Shown piece after piece: positions 8,843-17,759 of a stretch of DNA of 64,000 nucleotides; within the stretch, counting starts at the first letter, position 1, and each line of letters begins with the position of its first letter. Under the pieces are notes generated by a model. It saw nothing but the letters and a program-made list of their open reading frames with translations. It was not told the DNA's origin and ran no database searches. Origin of the DNA: Leadbetterella byssophila DSM 17132. GTDB taxonomy: Bacteria > Bacteroidota > Bacteroidia > Cytophagales > Spirosomataceae. The stretch lies in NCBI RefSeq assembly GCF_000166395.1, contig NC_014655.1, positions 1,860,001-1,924,000 of the forward strand. The letters are read 5' to 3'. Position numbers and translations under genes: made by a program.

Positions 8843-9846
8843 AAAGAACCTTTTCTTGTATAGATGCGCATACCTGTGGAAACCCTGTACGTGTAGTATC
8901 CGGAGGAGGACCTTTCCTGGAAGGAAATAGTATGATGGAGCGCAGGCTCCATTTTTTGAAAGAATACGATTGGATTCGCAAAGGCCTCATGTTTGAACCT
9001 CGCGGCCATGACATGATGAGTGGAAGTATTCTCTACCCTCCGGTGGATCCAGCAAATGATGTCGCAGTACTTTATATAGAAACGAGTGGTTGTCTTCCTA
9101 TGTGTGGTCACGGTACTATTGGTACCGTGACCATTGCCATTGAAGAAGGATTAATCAAACCAAAGGTTCCCGGAAAACTACGCTTGGAAGCTCCTGCAGG
9201 TTTAGTGCTTATCGACTACGTGCAAGAAGGAGATAAAGTAAAATCTGTTAAGCTTACTAACGTAAAATCATTCCTGGCAGCAGAGAATCTGACGGTAGAA
9301 TGCCCTGACTTAGGAGAGTTAACTTTTGACGTAGCTTACGGCGGCAATTTCTATGCTATTGTTGATCCTCAAAAGAACTTCAAAGGATTACAGGAGTATT
9401 CTGCTGACCAACTGATCTCATGGAGCCGTGTCATTCGTTCCAGAATCAATGATTTATATACCTTCGTCCACCCGGAAGATGCTAACATTCACGGATGTAG
9501 TCATATCCAATGGACCGGGGAGGTTTTAGATCCTAGTTCTACTGCAAGAAATGCCGTGTTCTATGGTGACAAAGCTATAGACCGTTCCCCTTGCGGAACA
9601 GGAACTTCTGCACGTATGGCGCAGTGGCATGCCAAAGGTAAACTGAAAGCCGGAGATGCCTTCATTCATGAAAGTATCATAGGTTCAAAATTTACTGGTA
9701 GAATAGAAGCTGAACATACAGATCCATTTGGAAATGGCAAACCGGCTATTACCCCAAGCATAGAAGGCTGGGCCATAGTTTACGGTTATAATACAATATT
9801 TATTGATGACAAAGACCCGTACGCTCACGGGTTCCAAGTACTATAA
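8839..9846 (+). CDS. 4-hydroxyproline 2-epimerase
   Basis: A 335-residue proline racemase-superfamily enzyme. Both catalytic cysteines are present: C89 in LPMCGHGTIG and C252 in RSPCGTGTS. Two cysteines mean a two-base racemase/epimerase and exclude the trans-3-hydroxyproline dehydratase branch, in which the first is Ser. The neighbours distinguish it from proline racemase: it would turn trans-4-hydroxy-L-proline into cis-4-hydroxy-D-proline, the substrate of the next enzyme. Cytoplasmic. The following gene begins 3 bp after the stop. Confidence 0.92.
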   Translation: MKRTFSCIDAHTCGNPVRVVSGGGPFLEGNSMMERRLHFLKEYDWIRKGLMFEPRGHDMMSGSILYPPVDPANDVAVLYIETSGCLPMCGHGTIGTVTIAIEEGLIKPKVPGKLRLEAPAGLVLIDYVQEGDKVKSVKLTNVKSFLAAENLTVECPDLGELTFDVAYGGNFYAIVDPQKNFKGLQEYSADQLISWSRVIRSRINDLYTFVHPEDANIHGCSHIQWTGEVLDPSSTARNAVFYGDKAIDRSPCGTGTSARMAQWHAKGKLKAGDAFIHESIIGSKFTGRIEAEHTDPFGNGKPAITPSIEGWAIVYGYNTIFIDDKDPYAHGFQVL

Positions 9847-9849
9847 GAT

Positions 9850-11103
9850 ATGAACGGTAGTGTAGTGATCGTTGGAGGTGGAATTGTAGGACTATCCTCT
9901 GCTTATTATTTAAAGAAGTCAGGATGGGATGTTTCTATCTTAGACAAAGGAGATTTTTCGGACAATTGTTCCTACGGTAACGCGGGAATGCTTGTCCCTA
10001 GCCATTTTACTCCTATGGCTGCCCCTGGTATGATTTCTCAGGGTATCAAATGGATGTTCAACAGCCGCAGTCCTTTTTACGTCAAGCCAAGCTTAAACGG
10101 ATCTTTGATCTCATGGGGATTGAAGTTTATGAAACATGCTACAGATGAGCACGTAAATTCCTCTGCCCCGTATTTGAGAGATCTACATTTGTATAGCTCA
10201 GATTTATACGATTCCCTTTTTCAGGAATTAGGCCAAAGCTTTGGCTTAGAACATAAGGGTATCCTGATGATGTACAAATCAGAAAAAACTCAAGAAGAAG
10301 AAATACACCTTGCCCATAAAGCTCAGGAATTAGGTTTAGATGTGGATATCTTGGACCTCAAAAAGCTACAGGCATTAGAACCGGACGTTAAGCTGGATGT
10401 TTTAGGCGCAGTACATTACAAATGTGACGGTCACCTTTATCCTCCTGCCCTACTTTCATCATTGATGAAACAACTGAAGGATTGGGGAGTAAAATTCTAT
10501 GCCAATGAGGAGATTGTAGACTTGGTTAAGTCTGGCAGAAAAGTAAGTGCAGTGGAAACCGCAAGCGGAAAAAAATTCTCTGCAGATCAATTCGTATTTG
10601 CTCCAGGTGCCTGGCTTCAAGAGATTTCAAAAAAAGCAGGAATCAAAGTACCTTTACTTCCCGGAAAAGGCTACTCTTTTATGACTTCCGCTTTTGAAGG
10701 AAAATTACAGCGCCCATCCCTGCTTCTTGAAGCTAAAGTAGCAGTGACTCCAATGAACGGACAAGTGCGGATTGGAGGAACCATGGAGTTAGCCGCTGTA
10801 AACCATAAAATCAACCGAAAAAGACTGGAAGGTATAGTCCGGTCTATCCCACAATACTATCCGGAATATACCCTACCGGTACCGGATGAAAGTACCGTAT
10901 GGCACGGTTTCAGACCATGTTCACCTGACGGATTACCTTACTTAGGGAAAGCCAAAACCCAGGAAAACCTAATTATTGCCGGAGGATTAGGTATGATGGG
11001 ATTAAGTTTAGGTCCAGCAGTAGGTAAAAGCGTTTGTGATCTCTTGACTGGAACGAAAACGGCGACTGACATCCGTCAATATGACCCAGAAAGATTTAAC
11101 TAA
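9850..11103 (+). CDS. FAD-dependent D-amino-acid dehydrogenase, probable cis-4-hydroxy-D-proline dehydrogenase
   Basis: A 417-residue DadA/DAO-type flavoprotein. The N-terminal VIVGGGIVGLSSAYYLKKSG is the FAD dinucleotide-binding motif with the acidic residue ending the second strand (SILDKGD); the C-terminal IIAGGLGMMGLSLGPAVG is the matching flavin-contacting segment. In this operon it should oxidise cis-4-hydroxy-D-proline to 1-pyrroline-4-hydroxy-2-carboxylate, passing electrons to the respiratory chain. The single-subunit form seen here differs from the multi-subunit type of some pseudomonads. The DUF885 gene follows 14 bp later. Confidence 0.88.
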   Translation: MNGSVVIVGGGIVGLSSAYYLKKSGWDVSILDKGDFSDNCSYGNAGMLVPSHFTPMAAPGMISQGIKWMFNSRSPFYVKPSLNGSLISWGLKFMKHATDEHVNSSAPYLRDLHLYSSDLYDSLFQELGQSFGLEHKGILMMYKSEKTQEEEIHLAHKAQELGLDVDILDLKKLQALEPDVKLDVLGAVHYKCDGHLYPPALLSSLMKQLKDWGVKFYANEEIVDLVKSGRKVSAVETASGKKFSADQFVFAPGAWLQEISKKAGIKVPLLPGKGYSFMTSAFEGKLQRPSLLLEAKVAVTPMNGQVRIGGTMELAAVNHKINRKRLEGIVRSIPQYYPEYTLPVPDESTVWHGFRPCSPDGLPYLGKAKTQENLIIAGGLGMMGLSLGPAVGKSVCDLLTGTKTATDIRQYDPERFN

Positions 11104-11117
11104 CCTTTATAAAAACG

Positions 11118-12863
11118 ATGAAAAAAAATCTCCTTACGGTACTTCTCGCCGTGTCGCTTATCCCGAGCGCGTTCGCACAGGACAAAGCTTCCATGTACGA
11201 GCAAGCCAGTGAAACCTCCGGTCTGGTGGTGCAGTACACCCAAGACTCCCGCGCAGTAAACACCTTTTATGGGGTTACGGTGGGCGGATTTCGTACAGTA
11301 GCAAATTCTCCTGACCAAAGAGAAAGGATGATGGCTCTTAATAAAGAGTATCTCCAGAAATTGGAAAAAGTGAATGTGCCAAAGATCAGTGTGGACGGAC
11401 AAGTTGACTACATTCTATTGAAAAGAAAAATAGAAGAGAATCAAAATGTACTCCAAAAAGAAGCTGCTCTTTACAAAGAGATCGAATCGTATCTTCCATT
11501 TGCTGAAACCATCTACAAATACGAGAAGATCCGCAGAAGAGGAGGTACAGTAGACGGCAAAGAAGTGGCTACTGCCTTTAACCAAGCTTCTAAAGATTTG
11601 GAGGCCATCAAAAGTACCGTAGAAAAAGGAGGAAAGATCCAGGAGACCAAAGCTAACTATACTGCTGATATGGTTGCATCTCTAAAAGCTCGCCTAAAAA
11701 ACGTTTATGACTTCTATAATGGTTACGACCCCTTATTTACATGGTGGGTACCTACTACATATAAGAAGTTAGACGAGCAATTGACCGCTTATGAAAAACT
11801 AATTCGTTCAAAGAGCGACGCTAAGCCTATGAACGATGGAAGTGGTATTGGAGGTCTGCCTGTAGGAAGGGAAGAACTTCAGCGTCAATTGAACCTAGAA
11901 ATGATCTCCTACACTCCGGAAGAATTGATCCGTTTGGCTGATCAGGAATTTGCCTGGTGTGAAGCGGAACTATTGAAAGCTTCTAGAGAGATGGGATTTG
12001 GTGACGACTGGAAGGCTGCACAAGAGAAAGTGAAAAACTCTTATGTACCTGCAGGGGAGCAACCGGAATTGATCATCAAACTTTATAATGATGCTCAGGA
12101 ATTCATCAATAAACACAAATTGATAGATGCACCTGCACTTTCTCACGAAACTTGGGGAATGCAGATGATGAGCCCCGAGCGCCAGTTGGTAAGTCCATTC
12201 TTCTTGGGTGGTAGAGATATTATCATCTCTTATCCAACGAATACCATGGAGCATGACCATAAAATGATGAGTATGCGTGGAAATAACCCTTACTTCTCAA
12301 GAGGTACGGTTCAACATGAACTTGTTCCGGGTCACCACCTACAATATTTCATGAACAGCCGCTATCGTGCATATAGAAGAGAAGCTTTCTCTACTCCATT
12401 CTCCACAGAGGGTTGGACGCTTTATTGGGAACTTCTTCTATATGAAAAAGGCTTCGCAAAAACGCCTGAAGAGAGAATAGGTATGCTATTCTGGAGAATG
12501 CACCGTTGTGCTAGGATCACTTTCTCTTTGAAATATCATTTAGGAGAATGGACACCTCAACAATGCGTGGATTATCTGGTTAACCGTGTAGGTCACGAAT
12601 ATTCAAATGCTCACGCTGAAGTGAAGCGCTCTTTTGAGGGAAGTTACCCTCCGCTATATCAGTTGGCTTACCTTGTAGGTGGATTACAACTATTCAGTAT
12701 CAAGAATGAGTTTGTGAATTCTGGAAAGATGACGCATGCTGAGTTCCATGACAAAGTGATCAAATTGAACCACATGCCTATGGAAATGATCAGAGCATCA
12801 CTACTAGGAAAATCACTGCCTGCAGACTACAAACCGAACTGGAAGTTCTACACTTTCAAATAA
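11118..12863 (+). CDS. DUF885 family exported metallopeptidase-like protein
   Basis: A 581-residue protein with a clean signal peptide (MKKNLLTVLLAVSLIPSAFAQ). It carries the hallmark of the DUF885 family, H-E-x-x-P-G-H-H-L-Q (QHELVPGHHLQYF), about residue 400, a zinc-site motif resembling HExxH-type peptidases with an inserted loop, and EGWTLYWELLLYEKG, which likely contributes the third ligand. Members are thought to be dipeptidases or carboxypeptidases, but few have been studied. Last gene of the hydroxyproline operon, 14 bp after the dehydrogenase and just before a terminator, so a role in releasing hydroxyproline from collagen-type peptides in the periplasm is a reasonable inference. Confidence 0.85.
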   Translation: MKKNLLTVLLAVSLIPSAFAQDKASMYEQASETSGLVVQYTQDSRAVNTFYGVTVGGFRTVANSPDQRERMMALNKEYLQKLEKVNVPKISVDGQVDYILLKRKIEENQNVLQKEAALYKEIESYLPFAETIYKYEKIRRRGGTVDGKEVATAFNQASKDLEAIKSTVEKGGKIQETKANYTADMVASLKARLKNVYDFYNGYDPLFTWWVPTTYKKLDEQLTAYEKLIRSKSDAKPMNDGSGIGGLPVGREELQRQLNLEMISYTPEELIRLADQEFAWCEAELLKASREMGFGDDWKAAQEKVKNSYVPAGEQPELIIKLYNDAQEFINKHKLIDAPALSHETWGMQMMSPERQLVSPFFLGGRDIIISYPTNTMEHDHKMMSMRGNNPYFSRGTVQHELVPGHHLQYFMNSRYRAYRREAFSTPFSTEGWTLYWELLLYEKGFAKTPEERIGMLFWRMHRCARITFSLKYHLGEWTPQQCVDYLVNRVGHEYSNAHAEVKRSFEGSYPPLYQLAYLVGGLQLFSIKNEFVNSGKMTHAEFHDKVIKLNHMPMEMIRASLLGKSLPADYKPNWKFYTFK

Positions 12864-12870
12864 TAAAAAG

Positions 12871-12896
12871 AAAGGCTGGAAGAAATTCCAGCCTTT
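12871..12896. terminator. bidirectional terminator between the hydroxyproline operon and the TPR gene
   Basis: An 11-bp perfect stem AAAGGCTGGAA / TTCCAGCCTTT with a GAAA loop. On the plus strand it is followed by a T run; on the minus strand by a T-rich stretch, so it can end transcription from both convergent units. Confidence 0.9.
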
Positions 12897-12897
12897 T

Positions 12898-14307
12898 TTA
12901 TGGTCTATACTGTTCGATCAATCTCTGCAGGGTCTTCAGTGTATTCAGATTACTAAAAAAGTCGTAAAGCTGTATATGCTTATCATAATCTAAAACCAAA
13001 GCTTCTCTTAAGTATTTATTAGCCAAATTAAGACTTCCATCATACAAAAGATAGACGGTGGCTCTATAGTACAAATCTGCTTCTTCCGGTAAATCTTCTA
13101 AACCGTCAGTGACAATATCAAAAGCCCTTTTATAATCTTGGACTTCGAAATGTAGCAAAGACCAGTTTAACCAGATATCTGCATCTATGGGATTCAGTTC
13201 CGCTGCGGTTCTGTATGCCTCCTCCGCAGAGATGATATTTCCGAACTTACTTTCGTTATCAGCCAGAAGCAACCAATAATCAGAATTACCCTCGTTTAGT
13301 TTGATGGCTTTCTTTACAAAGTGTATGGCTTCTGCGTATCTCTCTTGTTCATACAATACAGAGGACATTCCAAACCAGGCTTCATCATTGTATTCATCAA
13401 GGTTCGATGCCGTCCTGTAGGCCTTATATGCGTCTAAATATTCCTCAAGACGTTCGTGTGCATTACCTAGCTGCACCCACATGTCTGCACTTGGCTCTTC
13501 AAGCGCAAAAGCAGATTTGAAGCTTTCCTTAGCCCCTTCATAGTCCTCCAGGCTCATTTGGCTTAAACCTAGATTATACCAGCCTTGGGCGAATTTATCT
13601 TTTATAGCCGTAACATACTCGAAAGCATCCTTGGCCTCACTAAACAAAGCCTGATTATTATAGCATTGCCCAAGGGCAAACCAGGCCAAATGATTGTAAG
13701 GATCCTTGTCTATCAGGCCTTTAAAATACGCTACCCCTGCGTCTAATGCAGATGCTAATTCATAACTAAAGACCAGTTCAGTGTACACTATATCACTTTT
13801 ACTGTTCTCTTCAATGGCCTTTTGGAAGGAGATAATAGAATCCTCCATTAAACCTAGGCCGGACTGAGCCATTCCCATCTGAAAATAAATATTCTCTTTC
13901 TCCTCAGATATAGGTAGAATTTCCTCAAAGATCTCTAAAGCTTTCTCATGCTCACCGGAATAAATATTGATAACTCCACGGAAATATTGTATTTCCATAT
14001 CCGAAGGAAAGAAAATAGAAGCATGATCTAGGATTTCAGTTGCCTCATACAGATTCAGTCTATTGATCAATACCTGAACCTTATTTAGCATCATATCCAA
14101 TGAGTTAGGATATAATTTTAGACCAAAATTACATGCCTTTAGCGCCATCTCTAAATTTCCCTTCACCAGATAATATTCCGTAAGGGACTCAAACACCTCT
14201 TCTGAAAAAGCCGGGGATTCCTTCCTTTTTAAAAGGGCCTCAAACCTTTTCGCCACCTCCTCTGCAGAGATCTCATTGTATTCGTCAAAGGATTCCTCTT
14301 GGTTCAT
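12898..14307 (-). CDS. tetratricopeptide repeat protein
   Basis: A 469-residue acidic protein without signal peptide or membrane segment. Nearly the whole chain is made of about eleven TPR units; the clearest are those with the W/L-G-Y-A-F-A-P pattern such as WYNLGLSQMSLEDYEGAKESF, WVQLGNAHERLEEYLDAYKAY and AWFGMSSVLYEQERYAEAI. TPR solenoids mediate protein contacts; no catalytic domain is attached. Homologues are widespread in Bacteroidota, where their role is unassigned. The upstream SDR gene ends 10 bp before its start, so the two are cotranscribed. Confidence 0.85.
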   Translation of the reverse strand: MNQEESFDEYNEISAEEVAKRFEALLKRKESPAFSEEVFESLTEYYLVKGNLEMALKACNFGLKLYPNSLDMMLNKVQVLINRLNLYEATEILDHASIFFPSDMEIQYFRGVINIYSGEHEKALEIFEEILPISEEKENIYFQMGMAQSGLGLMEDSIISFQKAIEENSKSDIVYTELVFSYELASALDAGVAYFKGLIDKDPYNHLAWFALGQCYNNQALFSEAKDAFEYVTAIKDKFAQGWYNLGLSQMSLEDYEGAKESFKSAFALEEPSADMWVQLGNAHERLEEYLDAYKAYRTASNLDEYNDEAWFGMSSVLYEQERYAEAIHFVKKAIKLNEGNSDYWLLLADNESKFGNIISAEEAYRTAAELNPIDADIWLNWSLLHFEVQDYKRAFDIVTDGLEDLPEEADLYYRATVYLLYDGSLNLANKYLREALVLDYDKHIQLYDFFSNLNTLKTLQRLIEQYRP

Positions 14308-14317
14308 TTTCTTCTCT

Positions 14318-15304
14318 TTATGGTTTTACCAAATAGGAACATACCCTATTTAGTGTATTATCCAGGGCATTGAACTCAAAGTTCAGGGCCTTTCTGATCT
14401 TATTGTTCTCCTGAAATATTTTTAGTTGTGACGTTTTGGCCGTCTCTTTGGTGATCAAAGGAGCCTTTCCAGTCAACATGGATTTGAGGGCCTCTACTCT
14501 CCAAATAGCCCCCATCATTCCTGGAGTTACCTTGATGGAGGTCTTCTTTTTCCCAAACCTATCTGCAATCTTATCAAAAAAATCTTTGTATGAAATCATT
14601 CCTCCCGATAAACAATATCTTTCGGAGTGAATATCTGATTCCATCAACTGAATCAAAGCCCTGCTAACATCTTTTACATCCACATAATTCATGTAGCCTT
14701 CGGGATAAAAGGGCCTTTCATCATATACATATTTGAAAAGCTGAGTACTACTTAAATTCCATTCCCCTTCTCCCAAAATAATGGATGGATTGACAATAAC
14801 CATAGGCAAACCCTCAGCTGCTCCCCTCCAAACTTCACACTCTCCCATATACTTGCTAATGGCATAATGTGAATTCGTTTCAGACGCCAGCCATTTCTGG
14901 TCCTCATTGATTCTAACCAGATCTACTTTCTTCATTTCGTTAAGGGGAGGCCTACCGAAAGCAGCTATAGAACTTACATGACAGAATTTCTTGATTCCTA
15001 CCTCCAAAGCCGTATTTACCATATTCGCTGTACCTTCCACATTCGTATGGTACATGGCTTTCCTATCTTTAGGAGCAAAAGAGACTACTGCTGCCGTATG
15101 AATGACAAAATCCGCCCCCTTCATCTGCTGACTGAGAGCGGTCACATCTAAAATATCCCCTTCTACATATTCCAAAAGAGGATGTTGAAATTTAATCTTT
15201 GCAGGATTTCTCACTAAGGCTTTGACTTTATAACCTTTATCCAATATCTGGTTAGCCACTTCACCTCCTAGTAAACCCGTAATTCCGGTCAGAAACACCT
15301 GCAT
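14318..15304 (-). CDS. NAD(P)-dependent epimerase/reductase, extended SDR family
   Basis: A 328-residue extended short-chain dehydrogenase. TGITGLLGGEVA at residues 6-17 is the T-G-x-x-G-x-x-G cofactor motif, and HYAISKYMGE holds the catalytic Tyr and Lys (Y-x-x-x-K). The arrangement resembles dihydroflavonol-4-reductase or 3-beta-hydroxysteroid dehydrogenase-like enzymes: VIHTAAVVSF, then KFCHVSSIAAFG. Such Bacteroidota enzymes usually act on nucleotide sugars, sterol-like or carotenoid-like substrates; nothing here decides which. It starts the small operon with the TPR gene. Confidence 0.85.
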   Translation of the reverse strand: MQVFLTGITGLLGGEVANQILDKGYKVKALVRNPAKIKFQHPLLEYVEGDILDVTALSQQMKGADFVIHTAAVVSFAPKDRKAMYHTNVEGTANMVNTALEVGIKKFCHVSSIAAFGRPPLNEMKKVDLVRINEDQKWLASETNSHYAISKYMGECEVWRGAAEGLPMVIVNPSIILGEGEWNLSSTQLFKYVYDERPFYPEGYMNYVDVKDVSRALIQLMESDIHSERYCLSGGMISYKDFFDKIADRFGKKKTSIKVTPGMMGAIWRVEALKSMLTGKAPLITKETAKTSQLKIFQENNKIRKALNFEFNALDNTLNRVCSYLVKP

Positions 15305-15323
15305 TCTATGCTAATTTTTTTTA

Positions 15324-15331
15324 CAAAATTA
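15324..15331 (-). promoter_or_regulatory. possible -7 element for the SDR-TPR operon
   Basis: TAATTTTG on the minus strand, 19 bp before the SDR start codon, fits TAnnTTTG. No -33 element at the usual spacing. Confidence 0.35.
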
Positions 15332-15363
15332 CAGCAAATACTCCGGTTTTTCACTTGATTAAC

Positions 15364-15390
15364 AAATAAAAAAGAGGACTTTCGTCCTCT
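15364..15390 (-). terminator. yceI-family gene terminator
   Basis: Perfect stem AGAGGAC / GTCCTCT with a GAAA loop as read on the minus strand, followed by a T-rich run, 5 bp after the stop codon of the YceI lipoprotein gene. Confidence 0.88.
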
Positions 15391-15395
15391 CTTTC

Positions 15396-16070
15396 TTATT
15401 TCGCTACTGCTGTTAGGTCAACTCCAATTTCAAGATCTTTGCTGATTCCCCATTCTGCTGGATCAGCTTCAGTTGCTCCAAATTTGATCCCCCAAGCTGT
15501 TCTATCTACTGTAAATCTAGCTTCTACTCTCACAGTTCCGTCACCTGCAGAAATTCTGGCAGGGAAAGTAACGTTAATGGTGTTACCTTGAAGTGTCAAG
15601 TTTCCGCTTACTACCTTATTTGCTCCTTCTACTACACTCTTGTCTTTCGCAGGATCGAAATCAGTAATTCCTGTGATTTCAAATGTACCTTTAGGAAACT
15701 CACCTACGTTTAAGAAATCAGGACTTTTCAAGTGCTCTTGTAAGTCAGAAGCCTTCTTACCTTCTTCTGTTACAGAAGCCGGATCTACTACTAATGTAGT
15801 GAAATCTATCTCAAAAGAACCTGCTGTGATTTCATCGTTTGCAAGTGTTAATTCACCTGCACTTAAGTTGATAGTACCCCATCTTGGCGCAAATCCTCCT
15901 TTGTGGAATGCTTTCCATTCTACTTTACTGGTACTTAAATCTGCTGCATAAGGATGCCCCTCTGCTACCGCTACCTCTTCCGCTTCTGAAGTTGTTGCTG
16001 AATCTGAATTACTTTTACAAGATGCTACCGCAAAAAAGGCAGCTAATGCAAGTACACTAAGTTTTTTCAT
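15396..16070 (-). CDS. YceI family lipoprotein
   Basis: A 224-residue protein with a lipoprotein signal: hydrophobic LSVLALAAFFAV followed by lipobox VASC, Cys18 being the lipidation site. A Ser/Glu-rich linker leads into the YceI domain (about residues 40-222, beginning DLSTSKVEWKAFHKGG), a lipocalin-like beta barrel that binds isoprenoid-type ligands in the family's known structures. Typical elements include GTINLSAGELTLANDEITAGSFEIDF and FTVDRTAWGIKFG near the end. Function in the cell is not established for most members; periplasmic stress protection or polyisoprenoid handling are suggestions. Monocistronic, with its own terminator. Confidence 0.9.
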   Translation of the reverse strand: MKKLSVLALAAFFAVASCKSNSDSATTSEAEEVAVAEGHPYAADLSTSKVEWKAFHKGGFAPRWGTINLSAGELTLANDEITAGSFEIDFTTLVVDPASVTEEGKKASDLQEHLKSPDFLNVGEFPKGTFEITGITDFDPAKDKSVVEGANKVVSGNLTLQGNTINVTFPARISAGDGTVRVEARFTVDRTAWGIKFGATEADPAEWGISKDLEIGVDLTAVAK

Positions 16071-16163
16071 TGTTTGTGCTTATCTTTTTTAATTGATTAA
16101 TGTACTAACATTAATTGTATTCGTAAAAGTTTCATAGTGTGTACATTTATTTGAAAAAAAGTT

Positions 16164-16171
16164 TAACTTTG
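16164..16171 (+). promoter_or_regulatory. -7 element of the hut operon
   Basis: TAACTTTG matches TAnnTTTG and lies 19 bp before the hutH ATG. A TTTG at 16150-16153 is too close to be a normal -33 element, which may mean an activator is needed. Confidence 0.42.
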
Positions 16172-16190
16172 GATAGTCCAACGATATACT

Positions 16191-17759
16191 ATGAGAGAAC
16201 ATTTCCACTACGGTCAAGACCACCTAACCGTAGATACTACTATTCAACTAGCTAAAGGCATTATTAAAGGCGTTTTTTCAAATGAAACGGTCCAAAGAAT
16301 CAAAAAATCCGAAAAAGATGTACAAGACATCGTAGAAAGTAAAAGAACCGTTTACGGAGTAAATACAGGTTTTGGGATTTTAGCAAACAAGGCCATATCA
16401 GAAGAAGATACCAGAACCTTACAATACAAAATTCTGCAGTCGCATAGCGTAGGCGTAGGCAAACCCATACCTACGGAAATAGCTAAGATCATGCTAATAA
16501 CCAAATTGCATGCCTTAGCCCAAGGTTACTCCAGCGTTCAATTCACCACCTTACAACGCATACATTGGCATATTGAAAATGACGTCATCCCTCTGGTTCC
16601 GGAAAAAGGTTCTGTGGGTGCTAGCGGTGACTTAGCTCCACTTTCTCACCTCTTCCTTCCTCTAATTGGCCTAGGACAGGTAATGTATAAGGGACAAATA
16701 GTACCTACTGATCAAGTCTATTTAGCTGAAAACTTAGAACCTATCACTTTAGGTCCAAAAGAAGGCTTGGCCTTAATAAACGGTACACAATTTATCCTAA
16801 GCTATGCAGTAAAAGGAGTAGAAAGGTTCTTCAACTGCCTGGAGATCGCCGATATAATCGGAGCCATGAGTCTAGAATCCCTTCAGGGAACAAAAGCCCC
16901 CTTTGACCCCAGATTACATGAATTAAGACCTTTCAGGGGAAATCAGCTCGTCGCCCAGCGACTCCAAACCTTACTCAAGGACTCCGAAATCATGGAAAGC
17001 CATGTGGATTGCGACAGGGTACAGGATCCCTACAGTCTGAGATGTATGCCACAAGTACACGGCGCTGCCAGAAATGCCTGGTTGCACCTCAAAGAATTGA
17101 CGGAAATAGAACTCAATTCTGTAACAGACAATCCCATCATCTTTGATAGTCATGATACCATCAGCGGAGGAAACTTCCATGGTCAACCCTTAGCCCTACC
17201 CCTAGATTATGCCTGCTTTGCGGCAGCTGAATTAGGAAATATAGCAGATAGACGCTGCTACTTGCTGTTAGAAGGAAAATTCGGCCTCCCTATGCTGCTG
17301 ATGAATGATGTGGGACTAAACTCCGGTTTTATGATCCCCCAATATACTACTGCAGCTCTAGTCACTGAAAACAAAACCCTCTGCTTTCCGGCCAGTGCTG
17401 ATTCTGTACCTACTTCTCTGGGCCAAGAAGACCACGTATCCATGGGAAGTATCAGCGGAAGGAAACTCTATCAAATCCTAGAAAACCTGGAATATATTCT
17501 AGCTATAGAACTCATGAGTGCCTGCCAGGCTATAGAATTCCGAAGACCACTGAAAAGCTCCGTCTTGCTCGAAGAGGCTCATGAATTTGTAAGACGACAA
17601 GTTTCTTTTGCCAGTGAAGACCGGGTATTTGCAGACGATATTAAGGCCATCAAAGAGATGGTATCCGACTATTCCTTTGTAAAACATATGCTCAAAACAG
17701 CAGAAAAACATCAGATCAACCTTCATCAAAACCATACGAATTTCCATTTACACATATGA
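16191..17759 (+). CDS. hutH: histidine ammonia-lyase
   Basis: Removes ammonia from L-histidine to give urocanate. The 522-residue protein has the self-forming MIO electrophile triad A144-S145-G146 in [14 protein letters not shown], the catalytic tyrosine Y55 in VYGVNTGFG, and H85 in QSHSVGVG, the residue that favours histidine over tyrosine or phenylalanine. [16 protein letters not shown] is the other family signature. It is the first gene of a four-gene hut operon and overlaps hutU by 4 nt (ATGA). No regulator such as HutC is in the window. Confidence 0.97.
   Translation: MREHFHYGQDHLTVDTTIQLAKGIIKGVFSNETVQRIKKSEKDVQDIVESKRTVYGVNTGFGILANKAISEEDTRTLQYKILQSHSVGVGKPIPTEIAKIMLITKLHALAQGYSSVQFTTLQRIHWHIENDVIPLVPEKGSVGASGDLAPLSHLFLPLIGLGQVMYKGQIVPTDQVYLAENLEPITLGPKEGLALINGTQFILSYAVKGVERFFNCLEIADIIGAMSLESLQGTKAPFDPRLHELRPFRGNQLVAQRLQTLLKDSEIMESHVDCDRVQDPYSLRCMPQVHGAARNAWLHLKELTEIELNSVTDNPIIFDSHDTISGGNFHGQPLALPLDYACFAAAELGNIADRRCYLLLEGKFGLPMLLMNDVGLNSGFMIPQYTTAALVTENKTLCFPASADSVPTSLGQEDHVSMGSISGRKLYQILENLEYILAIELMSACQAIEFRRPLKSSVLLEEAHEFVRRQVSFASEDRVFADDIKAIKEMVSDYSFVKHMLKTAEKHQINLHQNHTNFHLHI

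Noticed and set aside
16191-17759. Tyrosine or phenylalanine ammonia-lyase
   Set aside because: H85 in QSHSVGVG and the complete hut operon point to histidine.
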